This document shows positions 7,484 through 16,507 of a stretch of 64,000 nucleotides of DNA, piece by piece. The stretch's first letter is position 1; each line of letters opens with the position of its first letter. The stretch is from an uncultured Oscillospiraceae bacterium (GTDB taxonomy: Bacteria; Bacillota; Clostridia; Oscillospirales; Ruminococcaceae), in assembly GCA_934526065.1 (NCBI GenBank), contig CAKSZX010000005.1:62001-126000 (forward strand), in the 5' to 3' direction. The notes under the pieces were generated by a model. That model saw only the letters and a program-made list of their open reading frames with translations. It had not been told where the DNA came from and ran no database searches. The position numbers and the translations under genes were made by a program.

Positions 7484-8131
7484 CTACTCGCCTAATTTAT
7501 AAACTTCCTCATATACCGCCTGCATTTTAGGGCTGATGTATTTATCTTTATGCCCACAGCCGAAATACCATTTTTTATACCGGACTTTTGACTGCAAAAT
7601 ATCCAAAAAGTCCAGTGTGGCACCTGTGGCATTGCTGTTTAAATCCAAAAATCGCACAGTTCTGCCGCTTGGGGAATGGGTTATAATGTAATCCACACTT
7701 CCGCCGACCTTTTCAAGGTTGACAAGGCAATTTTCAAAATCCTTTTCGTTTGGCACATTATCGCTGAACAAGTCGTCGGTTGGGTCGTCGGCACCGCCGA
7801 AACACAAAATTTTAACATCGTCGGTTTGCAAAATTTCTCCTCTTTTGATGTAGTAAATTTTGTCCTTGGCTATCTCTTTTGCCGCAGCGCCCCTGTAAAC
7901 CGTGTCCGGGTAAGCGGATAAGGCCTCAAAATCCTCGTGATAGCCATCAATAAAAAGAATTTTATACGGTAATTTTGCCAACTTTTTCAAATTCTTTTCC
8001 CGTTCTTTGCTGCGCCATACAAAACCGAAATCCCCAGCCACAAACAATGTGTCAAGGGCTTTTAACTTTTTTGTGTTTTTTGAGGAAAATCTTTCGATCT
8101 CCCCATGTGTATCAGCGGTAATATATATCAT
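7484..8131 (-). CDS. Metallophosphoesterase-fold protein with altered metal ligands
   Basis: A 215-residue calcineurin-like fold: DTHGE (D-x-H), LFVAGDFGFVW (GD) and IITHSPSG are in order. Two conserved ligands differ: the GNHE motif reads GYHE (Asn to Tyr) and the C-terminal GHxH reads GCGH (first His to Cys). Related small bacterial phosphoesterases keep both. It may be inactive, use one metal, or act on an unusual substrate. ATG at 8131 has AGGAGG upstream. It is monocistronic, divergent from dacF. Confidence 0.82.
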   Translation of the reverse strand: MIYITADTHGEIERFSSKNTKKLKALDTLFVAGDFGFVWRSKEREKNLKKLAKLPYKILFIDGYHEDFEALSAYPDTVYRGAAAKEIAKDKIYYIKRGEILQTDDVKILCFGGADDPTDDLFSDNVPNEKDFENCLVNLEKVGGSVDYIITHSPSGRTVRFLDLNSNATGATLDFLDILQSKVRYKKWYFGCGHKDKYISPKMQAVYEEVYKLGE

Positions 8132-8230
8132 TTTATCCTCCTTACAGGCGTAAATATTCTTTATAAAATCACATGGCTGTGATATAATATGTTTAATATA
8201 ATTATACTTAAAAAGACAAGGAATGTCTAT

Positions 8231-9559
8231 ATGAAAAAATCTTTTAAATTTTTAAATATATTTTTGGTTGCCGTTATGGCAATAAGCATTTTTTCTTTCC
8301 CGGCAAGTGCCGCAAGCGGTGCAAAATACGATTTGGGCTTTGATGTAAACGCAAAGGCTTACGTTGTTGTGAGCTTGGATACGGGAGAAACGGTTTTTGA
8401 AAAGGACGCCGACCGGCAGTACACACCGGCCTCTTTGACAAAGCTTATGACCGCATATGTGGTTATGAAAAATGTTGAAGATTTGGACGGCACAATGGTA
8501 ACCGCACCGGCTTCGGTTTACGATGAACTGTACGGCACCAATTCATCTACCGCAGATATACGCAAGGGCGAAACTTTATCGGTTCGCCAGCTTTTATACG
8601 CCTTGCTTTTGCCAAGTGCAAATGAGGCGGCAAATATTTTGGCGGATTATGTCGGCAACGGCTACTCCGAAAACTTTTATATGATGATGAATAGCGAGGC
8701 TCAAAAGCTGGGCTGTACAAACACTCATTTCAGCAGTGCTCACGGCCTGTTTGCGGAAAACAATTACACAAGTGCAAGAGATATGTACCTTATCGCCAAG
8801 GCCTGTTACGAAACCCCCGGCTTTATGGACATTGTCCAGACAACCCGTTACCAGCTGCCTGCAAACACAAAGCACGATTCTCCTTACTATATTTTGTCAA
8901 CGGTAAAAATGCAGAATCCGTCGTCACCTTACTACCGCTCCTATGTTCACGGAATGAAAACCGGCAGTCTCGACGAAATAGGTCACAATTTTGTAAGCCT
9001 CTGTCAACAAAACGGTGAAAGTTACATCTGCGTTGTAATCGGGGCGGATAAAAGCGGAGATCCGGGTGCCGCATTTACCACAACCGCAGGGATAATGGAT
9101 TACTTTTTTGCAAATTACTCTATGAGAAATGCCAACAATTCCGCTTACCCGGTTACGGAGGTTCCTGTTAAATACTCTGCCGATGCAGATACGGTTCTTT
9201 TGTATGCCGATACACCGGTAATGGCTATTTTGCCTAATGACGCAGACGAAAGCAGTTTTCAAAAGGTGTACAATCTGCCGGAATCCGTCAGTGCCCCTAT
9301 AAATGAGGGGGATGTTATCGGCACGGTGGATTATTACCTTGCCGGGGAAAAAATCGGTACCAGCCAACTTGTAAGCCACGACAACATTGAACGCAACTTT
9401 GTTATGTTTGTTGTGGGCAAGTTCCGTGAGCGGTATCAATCCCTTTATTTCAGAGTTGTTTTGTGCGTAACCGCCGTGCTTCTTATCGGATACGGCATAA
9501 TGTGCTATGTGCATTTTAAGAAAAACGAAAAAATTCAAAAAGTCAGAAGGAGCAGATAA
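8231..9559 (+). CDS. D-alanyl-D-alanine carboxypeptidase (DacF/PBP5 type)
   Basis: A 442-residue penicillin-binding protein with a signal peptide (residues 1-28, ending SFPASAA). All three motifs are present: S68-LTK, S129-A-N and K243-TG. It trims the terminal D-Ala from peptidoglycan stem peptides outside the membrane. A C-terminal hydrophobic helix (about 405-427) anchors it, as usual. ATG at 8231 is chosen because it starts the signal peptide. An extended -10 (TGATATAAT, 8180-8188) lies upstream. The next gene begins 4 bases after the stop. Confidence 0.93.
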   Translation: MKKSFKFLNIFLVAVMAISIFSFPASAASGAKYDLGFDVNAKAYVVVSLDTGETVFEKDADRQYTPASLTKLMTAYVVMKNVEDLDGTMVTAPASVYDELYGTNSSTADIRKGETLSVRQLLYALLLPSANEAANILADYVGNGYSENFYMMMNSEAQKLGCTNTHFSSAHGLFAENNYTSARDMYLIAKACYETPGFMDIVQTTRYQLPANTKHDSPYYILSTVKMQNPSSPYYRSYVHGMKTGSLDEIGHNFVSLCQQNGESYICVVIGADKSGDPGAAFTTTAGIMDYFFANYSMRNANNSAYPVTEVPVKYSADADTVLLYADTPVMAILPNDADESSFQKVYNLPESVSAPINEGDVIGTVDYYLAGEKIGTSQLVSHDNIERNFVMFVVGKFRERYQSLYFRVVLCVTAVLLIGYGIMCYVHFKKNEKIQKVRRSR

Positions 9560-9562
9560 GCC

Positions 9563-10090
9563 GTGAAGCATGTATATATTATTTTAAGTCGTTCCAGCAC
9601 GATTTTTGCCCTTATAATTCGTGCCTTTACAAAAAAATATTACAATCACACCTCATTTGCATTGGATAAAAGTCTTGACACATTTTATTCTTTCGGCAGG
9701 CGCAACCCAAGGCTTATGTTTCCGGCGGGTTTTATAACCGAGGGAGTACACACCGGATTTTTCGGTTTGCACCCGGATACGAAAATCTGCGTTTTGGAAC
9801 TTGAAGTGACCCGAGAGCAATACCGGCTTATACAAGAAAGACTTAAACCGTTTATCGAAAATCCCAAAAAATACAAATATGACGTTTTCCATCGGTTTTT
9901 CAATATGCCTTTCAACAGGCCGTATAAAAACAAAAACAACTATGTGTGCAGTGTTTTTGCCGCAAATCTTCTGAGAGATATTTACGATATGGGCAAAGAT
10001 TGCTCTTTGGTTTATCCGGAAGATTTTTACAGGCTTAAATATAATAAAATTTACGAGGGAACAGCGAGGGATTATAAGTATGAACAGTAA
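9563..10090 (+). CDS. Permuted papain-fold (NlpC/P60 superfamily, YiiX-like) protein
   Basis: A 175-residue protein with a GTG start and AAGGAG inside the dacF end. KKYYNHTSFALD supplies a His early and NNYVCSVFAANLL a Cys later, the reversed His-then-Cys order of permuted NlpC/P60 or LRAT-like hydrolases. No signal peptide is evident, though residues 4-20 are hydrophobic. Its place between a carboxypeptidase and pncB fits a wall or lipid amidase/acyltransferase role, but the substrate is unknown. Its 3' end overlaps pncB by 11 bases. Confidence 0.68.
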   Translation: MKHVYIILSRSSTIFALIIRAFTKKYYNHTSFALDKSLDTFYSFGRRNPRLMFPAGFITEGVHTGFFGLHPDTKICVLELEVTREQYRLIQERLKPFIENPKKYKYDVFHRFFNMPFNRPYKNKNNYVCSVFAANLLRDIYDMGKDCSLVYPEDFYRLKYNKIYEGTARDYKYEQ

Positions 10091-11543
10091 ATTTGAAGTG
10101 AAAGATCCGAGAAATATTTCCATAATGACCGACTTTTACGAAATTACAATGGCAAACGGTTTTTTTGAAAACGGCATGGAAGACACCGTTGCGGTGTTTG
10201 ATATGTTTTTCCGCAAAGTGCCGGACGACGGCGGCTTCGCTCTTTATGCCGGCTTGGAACAGGCCATAGATTACCTTAAAAATTTAAGTTTTACCGACAA
10301 TGATATAGAGTATCTTCGCAGTAAAAACCTTTTCAGCGAGAAATTTTTGGATTATCTGAGAAATTTTGAATTCAAATGCAGTATTTGGTCTGTGCCGGAA
10401 GGTACTCCCGTGTTTCCGAAAGAACCTCTTATGGAGGTTGAAGGGCCTATTATCCAAGCCCAGCTTGTTGAAACGGCACTTCTTGCAATAGTTAACCATC
10501 AAACTCTCATTGCCACAAAGGCAAACAGAATTGTCCGCAGCGCCATGGGTCGCCCGGTACAGGAATTCGGCGCACGCCGTGCTCAGGGCATAGACGCCGC
10601 CGTTTATGGTAGCCGTGCCGCATATATAGGCGGTTGTGTTTCCACTTCAAACACAATGACAGACAGGGATATGGGCATTCCTGCCTCCGGCACAATGGCT
10701 CACAGTTGGGTGCAGAGTTTTGACAGCGAATACGAGGCATTTAAAAAATATGCCGAAACTTACCCGGACGCCACGGTTTTGCTTGTGGACACCTACAATG
10801 TTATTAAAAGCGGCATTCCCAATGCCATTAAAGTTTTTGACGAAGTTTTAAAGCCTATGGGCAAGCGCCCTGTGGGGGTTCGCATAGACTCCGGTGACAT
10901 TGCCTACCTTTCAAACAAAGCGAGAGCAATGCTTGACCGGGCAGGTTACACCGATTGTAAAATCGTTGTCTCCAACGCCTTGGACGAAAATATTGTCAGA
11001 GAATTACTAATAAACGGTGCAAAGATAGATTCTTTCGGCATCGGCGAAAAGCTTATAACAAGCCTTACAAGCCCTGTTTTAGGCGGTGTTTACAAACTGG
11101 CGGCAGTTAAAAAAGGCGATAAATATATCCCTAAAATCAAGATAAGCGAGAGCTTTGAGAAAATAACAATTCCCAACAGGAAAAAGTGGTACAGAATTTT
11201 CTCGGACGAAACCGGAAAAGCCTTGGCGGATTATATTTGCCTTGTGGATGAGGACGGCATTTCAAAGTTAAAAGAAATTACGATTTTTGACCCTCTTGAA
11301 CCTTGGAAAAAACAAACCTTGACAAATGTAACTTTAAAGCCAATGCTTGTTAAGATTTTTGACCGGGGCAAGTGTGTTTACGAAAACCCGTCAATTCATG
11401 AAATTAAGGCTTTTGCCGCAGAGCAAATCGACACCCTTTGGGATGAAGTTAAGCGCTTTGAATACCCACACAAATATTATGTGGACTTCTCTCAAAAATT
11501 GTGGGAAGAACAACGTGCTCTCCTTGAAAAAGGCGGAAAATAA
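10080..11543 (+). CDS. pncB: Nicotinate phosphoribosyltransferase
   Basis: A 487-residue enzyme joining nicotinate to PRPP to give NaMN for NAD salvage. Recognisable blocks are MTDFYEITMANGFFENGMED near the start, EFGARRAQGIDAA, SGTMAHSWVQSF and GVRIDSGDIAYL. The length fits the long (type 1) form of Gram-positives. It begins inside the end of the preceding gene, so it is translated as part of that operon, and it is followed by a strong terminator. Confidence 0.95.
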   Translation: MNSKFEVKDPRNISIMTDFYEITMANGFFENGMEDTVAVFDMFFRKVPDDGGFALYAGLEQAIDYLKNLSFTDNDIEYLRSKNLFSEKFLDYLRNFEFKCSIWSVPEGTPVFPKEPLMEVEGPIIQAQLVETALLAIVNHQTLIATKANRIVRSAMGRPVQEFGARRAQGIDAAVYGSRAAYIGGCVSTSNTMTDRDMGIPASGTMAHSWVQSFDSEYEAFKKYAETYPDATVLLVDTYNVIKSGIPNAIKVFDEVLKPMGKRPVGVRIDSGDIAYLSNKARAMLDRAGYTDCKIVVSNALDENIVRELLINGAKIDSFGIGEKLITSLTSPVLGGVYKLAAVKKGDKYIPKIKISESFEKITIPNRKKWYRIFSDETGKALADYICLVDEDGISKLKEITIFDPLEPWKKQTLTNVTLKPMLVKIFDRGKCVYENPSIHEIKAFAAEQIDTLWDEVKRFEYPHKYYVDFSQKLWEEQRALLEKGGK

Positions 11544-11563
11544 AATTTAAAATACCTTAACAT

Positions 11564-11596
11564 AAAGGCGAGGAGACAAAAATCTCCTCGCCTTTT
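11564..11596 (+). terminator. Terminator after pncB
   Basis: AAGGCGAGGAGA - CAAAAA - TCTCCTCGCCTT followed by TTA. Confidence 0.92.
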
Positions 11597-11633
11597 ACCG
11601 TATCGTATTTTCGTTATAAAATGGGTAAACAAA

Positions 11634-11660
11634 AACACCGCAGGTTGCCCTGCGGTGTTT
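11634..11660 (-). terminator. Terminator of rplJ-rplL
   Basis: On the minus strand ACACCGCAGG - GCAA - CCTGCGGTGT followed by TTTTGTTT. Confidence 0.92.
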
Positions 11661-11682
11661 AATAAGCGTTAATTCACTTAAA

Positions 11683-12054
11683 TTACTTAAGTTCAACTTT
11701 AGCGCCGGCTGCTTCGAGCTTAGCTTTGATGTCTTCAGCGTCAGCCTTAGAAGCCTGTTCCTTGATTGTCTTAGGAGCATTGTCAACGAGATCCTTAGCT
11801 TCTTTCAAGCCGAGACCTGTGATTTCCTTAACGAGCTTGATAACGCCCATCTTTGATGCGCCTGCTTCTGCAAGAACAACATCAAATTCTGTCTTTTCTT
11901 CAGCTGCAGGAGCTGCTGCGCCGCCTGCTACAACAACAGGAGCTGCTGCTGTTACGCCAAATTCTTCTTCGATAGCCTTAACGAGTTCTGAAAGTTCAAG
12001 AACTGAAAGACCTTTAACTTCTTCAACCAAGTTAGTGATTTTTTCGCTTGCCAT
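11683..12054 (-). CDS. rplL: 50S ribosomal protein L7/L12
   Basis: 123 residues with the N-terminal dimer helix (KITNLVEEVKGLSVLELSEL), an Ala/Pro-rich hinge around residues 40-52 and the C-terminal factor-binding domain (KMGVIKLVKEITGLGLKEAK). It forms the ribosomal stalk with L10. AGGAGG is upstream; it follows rplJ in the usual order. Confidence 0.98.
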   Translation of the reverse strand: MASEKITNLVEEVKGLSVLELSELVKAIEEEFGVTAAAPVVVAGGAAAPAAEEKTEFDVVLAEAGASKMGVIKLVKEITGLGLKEAKDLVDNAPKTIKEQASKADAEDIKAKLEAAGAKVELK

Positions 12055-12111
12055 TATAAATTTCCTCCGTTTATAATCGTTTTTTAAATTAGTGATTGCC
12101 GCTTTTGTAAA

Positions 12112-12624
12112 TTAAGCAGCTTCGCCCTCTTTTTGAGCTCTAACTGCATCAAGCGCACGAGCCAAACCGCTGAGGTTGCCTGTGAGAGCAGAAAGAAGCA
12201 TAGAGAGAAGGCCTTCTCTGTTGGGCAATGTAGCCAATGTTTTGATTTCATCAATGCTCAAAACTTTGCCGTCCATGTAGCCTGTCTTAATTGCAAATTT
12301 GTCTTTTGAATCTTCGCTGAATTTGTGAAGAACTCTTGCAGCTGCAAGTGGATCTTCGTTGCCAGCGATAGCAATAGCCGTAGTACCCTGCAATTCAGAA
12401 GACATATCTTCCAAATCAGTACCCTTGATGGCAATTTTCAACAATGTGTTTTTAACTACTTCGTAGTGAACGCCGGCTTCCCTGAGTTCTTTACGGAGCT
12501 TTGTGTCTTCTTCAACGGTGATACCGCCGTAGTTGAAAACAACGCCGCCCTGTGAAGCGTCCAGCTTAGCTTTGAGTTCATCAACATAGCTTTGTTTCTG
12601 AGCCAAGATTTTTTCGCTTGCCAT
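12112..12624 (-). CDS. rplJ: 50S ribosomal protein L10
   Basis: 170 residues; MASEKILAQKQSYVDELKAK and GITVEEDTKLRKELREAG are typical of L10, which anchors the L12 dimers and represses its own mRNA by binding the leader. The ATG at 12624 is used because GGAGAGG precedes it and it gives the normal family length; a longer frame reaches into the leader. Confidence 0.97.
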   Translation of the reverse strand: MASEKILAQKQSYVDELKAKLDASQGGVVFNYGGITVEEDTKLRKELREAGVHYEVVKNTLLKIAIKGTDLEDMSSELQGTTAIAIAGNEDPLAAARVLHKFSEDSKDKFAIKTGYMDGKVLSIDEIKTLATLPNREGLLSMLLSALTGNLSGLARALDAVRAQKEGEAA

Positions 12625-12691
12625 TATGTTGTCGCCTCTCCTTATTTTTATTGGAATAACCCGCCGAGGCGGATTTAACTGTAAACGCAAA

Positions 12692-12807
12692 TAAAAAGCC
12701 TGTTCCCTTTGCAGAGAACAGGCGTGTAGACTTAAATCATTAACAACGCAAATTCTCGGCAGGCGGGATTAACCTTTATGCTTGCGCACCTGCTGTCTTT
12801 GAACAGC
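12692..12807 (-). ncRNA. Ribosomal protein L10 leader with attenuator
   Basis: The ~115-base leader upstream of rplJ contains GACAGCAGG and, downstream, CCGCCTGCCGAG, like the L10-binding leader of Firmicutes, and ends in a hairpin GCCTGTTC - TCTGCAAAG - GGAACAGGC plus T-run (12723-12692). This is known autoregulation: excess L10 (with L12) binds and favours termination. Confidence 0.8.
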
Positions 12808-12813
12808 TTAATA

Positions 12814-12842
12814 ATTATATACCATTGTAACAGATTTGTCAA
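12814..12842 (-). promoter_or_regulatory. Consensus promoter of rplJL
   Basis: Minus strand TTGACA (12842-12837), 17 bases, TATAAT (12819-12814), placing the start of transcription at the head of the L10 leader. Confidence 0.92.
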
Positions 12843-12866
12843 CCTGTTTTTTCGGTTTAGCTATAA

Positions 12867-13562
12867 TTAGCCGCCGAATTTAGCGCTGTTGAGCTTAATG
12901 CCGGGGCCCATTGTTGTAGCAATAGTTGCTGAACGAATGTACTGACCCTTTGCTGCTGCCGGCTTAGCCTTAACGATAGCGTCCATAAGTGTTTCGATAT
13001 TCTGTGAAAGCTTTTCTGTACCGAAAGAAGCCTTACCTACCGGAACGTGAATGATGTTAGCTTTGTCAAGACGGTATTCAACTTTACCTGCTTTAGCTTC
13101 GTTAACAGCCTGAGCAATGTTAGTTGTAACTGTACCTGCCTTCGGGTTAGGCATCAAGCCACGAGGGCCGAGAACCCTACCCAAACGACCTACAAGACCC
13201 ATCATATCAGGTGAAGTGATGAGAACATCGAAGTCCATAAAGCCTTCATTCTGAATTTTGGCAACCATTTCTTCTGCGCCTACAAGATCTGCGCCTGCTT
13301 CAAGAGCTGCCTTTTCGTTGTCGCCCTTGGCGATAACCAAAACTTTTACATTTTTACCTGTACCGTTTGGCAATACAACTGCGCCACGAACCTGCTGATC
13401 AGCGTGACGGGAGTCAACACCCAAACGAACATGGAGTTCAACTGTTTCGTCGAACTTTGCCTTAGCTGTGCTGATGCAAACATCACATGCCTCGCCGAGG
13501 TCATAGAGCTTTGATCTGTCAACCAGCTTTTTGCTGTCTGTATATTTCTTACCGTGTTTCAT
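12867..13562 (-). CDS. rplA: 50S ribosomal protein L1
   Basis: 231 residues with KAKFDETVELHVRLGVD, LGRVLGPRGLMPNPKAGTV and GPGIKLNS at the end, diagnostic for L1. It binds 23S rRNA at the exit stalk. It follows rplK and ends just before the rplJ promoter, which is a separate unit. AGGAGG lies before the start. Confidence 0.98.
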   Translation of the reverse strand: MKHGKKYTDSKKLVDRSKLYDLGEACDVCISTAKAKFDETVELHVRLGVDSRHADQQVRGAVVLPNGTGKNVKVLVIAKGDNEKAALEAGADLVGAEEMVAKIQNEGFMDFDVLITSPDMMGLVGRLGRVLGPRGLMPNPKAGTVTTNIAQAVNEAKAGKVEYRLDKANIIHVPVGKASFGTEKLSQNIETLMDAIVKAKPAAAKGQYIRSATIATTMGPGIKLNSAKFGG

Positions 13563-13625
13563 TATTATCCTCCTGTGGTTAAACGGAAATTTCCTCCCAC
13601 CTATGTGAGTAGTTCAAACTTAAAA

Positions 13626-14051
13626 TTATTCTTCTACTGTAACGCCCATGCTGCGTGCAGTACCTGCGATCATGCTCATAGCTGATTCGATGTTTGCAGC
13701 ATTGAGGTCCGGCATCTTGATTTCAGCAATCTTGCGAAGCTGATCCTTTGTAAGCTGACCTACCTTTGTCTTGTTAGGAACACCGGAAGCTGATTCGAGA
13801 CCAAGTTCTTTCTTGATGAGAACAGGTGCCGGTGGTGTCTTTGTAATAAAGCTGAATGAACGGTCTGCATAAACTGTAATTACAACAGGAATGATGTAAC
13901 CGATATCCTTCTGTGTTCTTTCATTAAATTCTTTTGTGAAAGACATAATGTTAACACCGTGCTGACCAAGAGCAGGTCCAACAGGTGGTGCCGGTGTAGC
14001 TTTACCGGCCGGAATCTGGAGCTTAATATATCCAGTAACTTTCTGAGCCAT
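13626..14051 (-). CDS. rplK: 50S ribosomal protein L11
   Basis: 141 residues; KVTGYIKLQIPAGKATPAPP, GPALGQHGVNIMSFTKEFN and the C-terminal AGTARSMGVTVE define L11 of the GTPase-associated centre. It follows nusG in the standard order, with a 63-base gap before rplA. Confidence 0.98.
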   Translation of the reverse strand: MAQKVTGYIKLQIPAGKATPAPPVGPALGQHGVNIMSFTKEFNERTQKDIGYIIPVVITVYADRSFSFITKTPPAPVLIKKELGLESASGVPNKTKVGQLTKDQLRKIAEIKMPDLNAANIESAMSMIAGTARSMGVTVEE

Positions 14052-14157
14052 TTTTTAATACCTCCGTTAATGTGGTAAGTTATCGAGCAGGAACTCTTCC
14101 CGCTCTCCCACGGGCGCAAAACGCCCTATAAAAACCAACTTGCGGTTCTTACCTTTT

Positions 14158-14676
14158 TTAAATTGGTTTGACCCGTAAAAGGTCAAGTTCCGAAAGAGTG
14201 TCTCTGCCGAACATAGATACTTCGACTTTAACTCTCAAATTATCGGCGTCAATTTCTTTCACAACGCCGACGCTTCCCATAAGCGGACCGTCGATAATCT
14301 CAACAGTGTCGCCAACGGCAAAGTCAATGCTTTTCTTTGTTGTTTCAACGCCCATAGCGTCAACCTCTTTTTGTGAAAGAGGGCTTGGTTTCTGTGCGTT
14401 AGCACCTACAAAGCCTGTAACACCACGAGTGTTGCGCACGATATACCAGGTTTCGTCCGTCAAAACCATCTTTACAAAAACATAAGAAGGAAAAAGCATT
14501 TCTTTTTTAATAATCTGCTTACCGTCTTTAATTTCCTCGCTGGTTTGATAAGGAATTGTAACCTCCTGAATTAAATCGTGAAGATTGCGATTCTCGATAA
14601 CTGCTTCAAGGCTTGTTAGCACCTTGTTCTCATAGCCTGAATAAGTATGAACAACATACCATTTTGCCTCGTCCAT
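14158..14676 (-). CDS. nusG: Transcription termination/antitermination factor NusG
   Basis: 172 residues with the NGN domain (KWYVVHTYSGYENKV, LFPSYVFVKM, RNTRGVTGFVG) and the C-terminal KOW domain (GDTVEIIDGPLMGSVGVV). It binds RNA polymerase and modulates pausing and termination. It sits between secE and rplK as in most bacteria. Confidence 0.98.
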   Translation of the reverse strand: MDEAKWYVVHTYSGYENKVLTSLEAVIENRNLHDLIQEVTIPYQTSEEIKDGKQIIKKEMLFPSYVFVKMVLTDETWYIVRNTRGVTGFVGANAQKPSPLSQKEVDAMGVETTKKSIDFAVGDTVEIIDGPLMGSVGVVKEIDADNLRVKVEVSMFGRDTLSELDLLRVKPI

Positions 14677-14697
14677 ATCTACACCTCGCTTTGTGGA

Positions 14698-14937
14698 TTA
14701 TGCATTCTTGTAAATCAGCTGTAACAACCGGCCGAATACCGTATCAATACCGTAAATAAATACGGCAGCAATAAGTGTAACGGCGATGACGATCAGGGTG
14801 TTGTTGATTATCTGGCTCTTTGTCGGCCAAACAATCTTCTTCATCTCGCCCTTGATGTCTCTAAAGCGTTTGCCAAAGCCGCCGAAGAAGTTTTTGATTG
14901 AACCAAAAAATCCAACCTTTTCGTTCTTGTCTGCCAT
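14698..14937 (-). CDS. secE: Preprotein translocase subunit SecE
   Basis: 79 residues with a charged N-terminus, the amphipathic segment RFRDIKGEMKKIVWPTKSQI and one C-terminal membrane helix, the minimal Gram-positive SecE. The ATG at 14937 lies 8 bases from AAGGGG; the ATG two codons earlier is too close to it. Confidence 0.96.
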   Translation of the reverse strand: MADKNEKVGFFGSIKNFFGGFGKRFRDIKGEMKKIVWPTKSQIINNTLIVIAVTLIAAVFIYGIDTVFGRLLQLIYKNA

Positions 14938-14949
14938 CTGCATTACCCC

Positions 14950-15099
14950 TTACTTAGTTTCTCTGTGAAGAGTGTGTTTTTTGCAAAAACGACAGTACTT
15001 GTTCATTTCTACTCTGTCAGGAGTATTTTTCTTGTTCTTCATTGTGTCATAATTGCGCTGTTTGCATTCTGTGCATGCAAGTGTAATTCTAACTCTCAT
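14950..15099 (-). CDS. rpmG: 50S ribosomal protein L33
   Basis: A 49-residue frame, MRVRITLACTECKQRNYD at the start and KYCRFCKKHTLHRETK at the end. The two CxxC pairs mark the zinc-binding C+ form of L33. GAGGTG lies upstream; it is the first gene of the secE-nusG-rplK-rplA transcript. Confidence 0.96.
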   Translation of the reverse strand: MRVRITLACTECKQRNYDTMKNKKNTPDRVEMNKYCRFCKKHTLHRETK

Positions 15100-15186
15100 A
15101 TCGGCACCTCCATTAAAGTTAGCCTCCCTCTTTCGTTTGCAAAAATTTTTTGCATAAAAAATAAAACCCGCAAAAGAGGTAAATAT

Positions 15187-15215
15187 AATATATCATATAC
15201 GCCGGTGGATGTCAA
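15187..15215 (-). promoter_or_regulatory. Promoter of rpmG-secE-nusG-rplKA
   Basis: Minus strand TTGACA (15215-15210), 17 bases, TATATT (15192-15187), ~90 bases before rpmG. The rest of the 15100-15439 gap is AT-rich, holds the divergent ddl start region and shows no other clear element. Confidence 0.82.
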
Positions 15216-15439
15216 TACAAAGGAGGCAGATTTTTACCCCCAAGTGTCTTTTTTACCATTCGCCGCATATAAATATTACGAGGTTGGGTTTTACCTCACC
15301 TTTATAATTATACATATTTTCCGTGGTTTGTCAAAGAGTTTAAAAATTTGGTATTTATTTTTTTTGTGCTATATGCTATTATATAATAATAGAATTTAAA
15401 CATAACAGCACTATTTGTGTTACATATATGGAGGTCACT

Positions 15440-16507
15440 ATGGCTAAGACAAAAGTATGCGTTATTTTCGGCGGTATGTCAAATGAGCACGAGGTAAGCC
15501 TTATGAGCGCTAAAAGCGTTATAGATAACATACCTACCGACAAATACGATATTGTAAAAGTAGGTATTACAAAAAAAGGCAGATGGCTGTTCTTCCCAGG
15601 TTCAACCGATGATATAATCAACGGCAAATGGCAGGAATACCCGGACAATGTTCCCTGTATGATAAGTCCGGACAGAACAACAAGAGGCCTTATCAAAATG
15701 GACGGCGACAACATCTCTATTGAAAAAATTGATGTTGTGTTCCCTGTTCTTCACGGCAAATTCGGTGAGGACGGCACGTTGCAGGGTCTTTTGGAAATGA
15801 GCGGTATTCCATACTGCGGCTGCGGCGTTTTAGCCAGCGCCGTATGTATGGATAAGGTACACGCCAATATAACATTTGACAAGCGGGGGGTTCCCCACTG
15901 TAAATGGGATTTTATGATGGACTACGATATGCCTAAAATCGAGGAAATTGCCGACAGAGCCGAAAAGAACTTAGGCTACCCTATGTTTATTAAACCGGCT
16001 AACAGCGGCTCTTCCGTAGGCGTTACAAAAGCCAATAACCGCCGGGAATTTAAGAGCGCCGTTGCAATAGCCCTTACCCATGACAGAGAGGTTGTTTTTG
16101 AAGAATTTGTGGAAGGCCACGAAGTTGAGTGTGCCGTTTACGGCAACTGCCCTAACCTTACCGCCAGCGAGGTAGGCGAAATCGGACGGAGTGCGGAATT
16201 TTACGACTACGAAGACAAGTACATTTCCGGCACATCAAAAACATATGTTCCGGCAAATCTGCCCGAAGAAACAAGGCTTGAAATCCGCACCCTTGCAAAG
16301 AAAGCATTTATGGCGTGCCAATGCAAAGGCCTTTCAAGATGCGACTTCTTTGTGAGAAAGGACGGAAAAATTCTTATTAACGAAATCAACACCCTGCCGG
16401 GCTTTACAAGCATAAGCATGTACCCGAAACTTATGCAGCACCGGGGCATGACATATTCCGAACTTGTTGACGGCATTATTCAGCTTGCCATGGAGGGCAA
16501 CAGATGA
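15440..16507 (+). CDS. ddl: D-alanine--D-alanine ligase
   Basis: A 355-residue ATP-grasp enzyme making the D-Ala-D-Ala dipeptide for peptidoglycan. VIFGGMSNEHEVSLMSA, HGKFGEDGTLQGLLEMSG, FIKPANSGSSVGVTKA and the metal site INEINTLPGFTSISMYP are clear. The omega-loop region has YDYEDKY, the D-Ala-D-Ala type rather than a D-lactate ligase. Start at 15440 with GGAGG 5 bases upstream. It overlaps murI by 4 bases, so two wall-precursor enzymes are coupled. Confidence 0.96.
   Translation: MAKTKVCVIFGGMSNEHEVSLMSAKSVIDNIPTDKYDIVKVGITKKGRWLFFPGSTDDIINGKWQEYPDNVPCMISPDRTTRGLIKMDGDNISIEKIDVVFPVLHGKFGEDGTLQGLLEMSGIPYCGCGVLASAVCMDKVHANITFDKRGVPHCKWDFMMDYDMPKIEEIADRAEKNLGYPMFIKPANSGSSVGVTKANNRREFKSAVAIALTHDREVVFEEFVEGHEVECAVYGNCPNLTASEVGEIGRSAEFYDYEDKYISGTSKTYVPANLPEETRLEIRTLAKKAFMACQCKGLSRCDFFVRKDGKILINEINTLPGFTSISMYPKLMQHRGMTYSELVDGIIQLAMEGNR

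Noticed and set aside
12625..12690. N-terminal extension of L10 by 22 codons
   Set aside because: It would cover the leader RNA and exceed the normal family length; the ribosome site fits 12624.
14941..15120. tRNA-Trp expected near rpmG-secE in many bacteria
   Set aside because: No cloverleaf or T-loop sequence between rpmG and secE; they are 12 bases apart.
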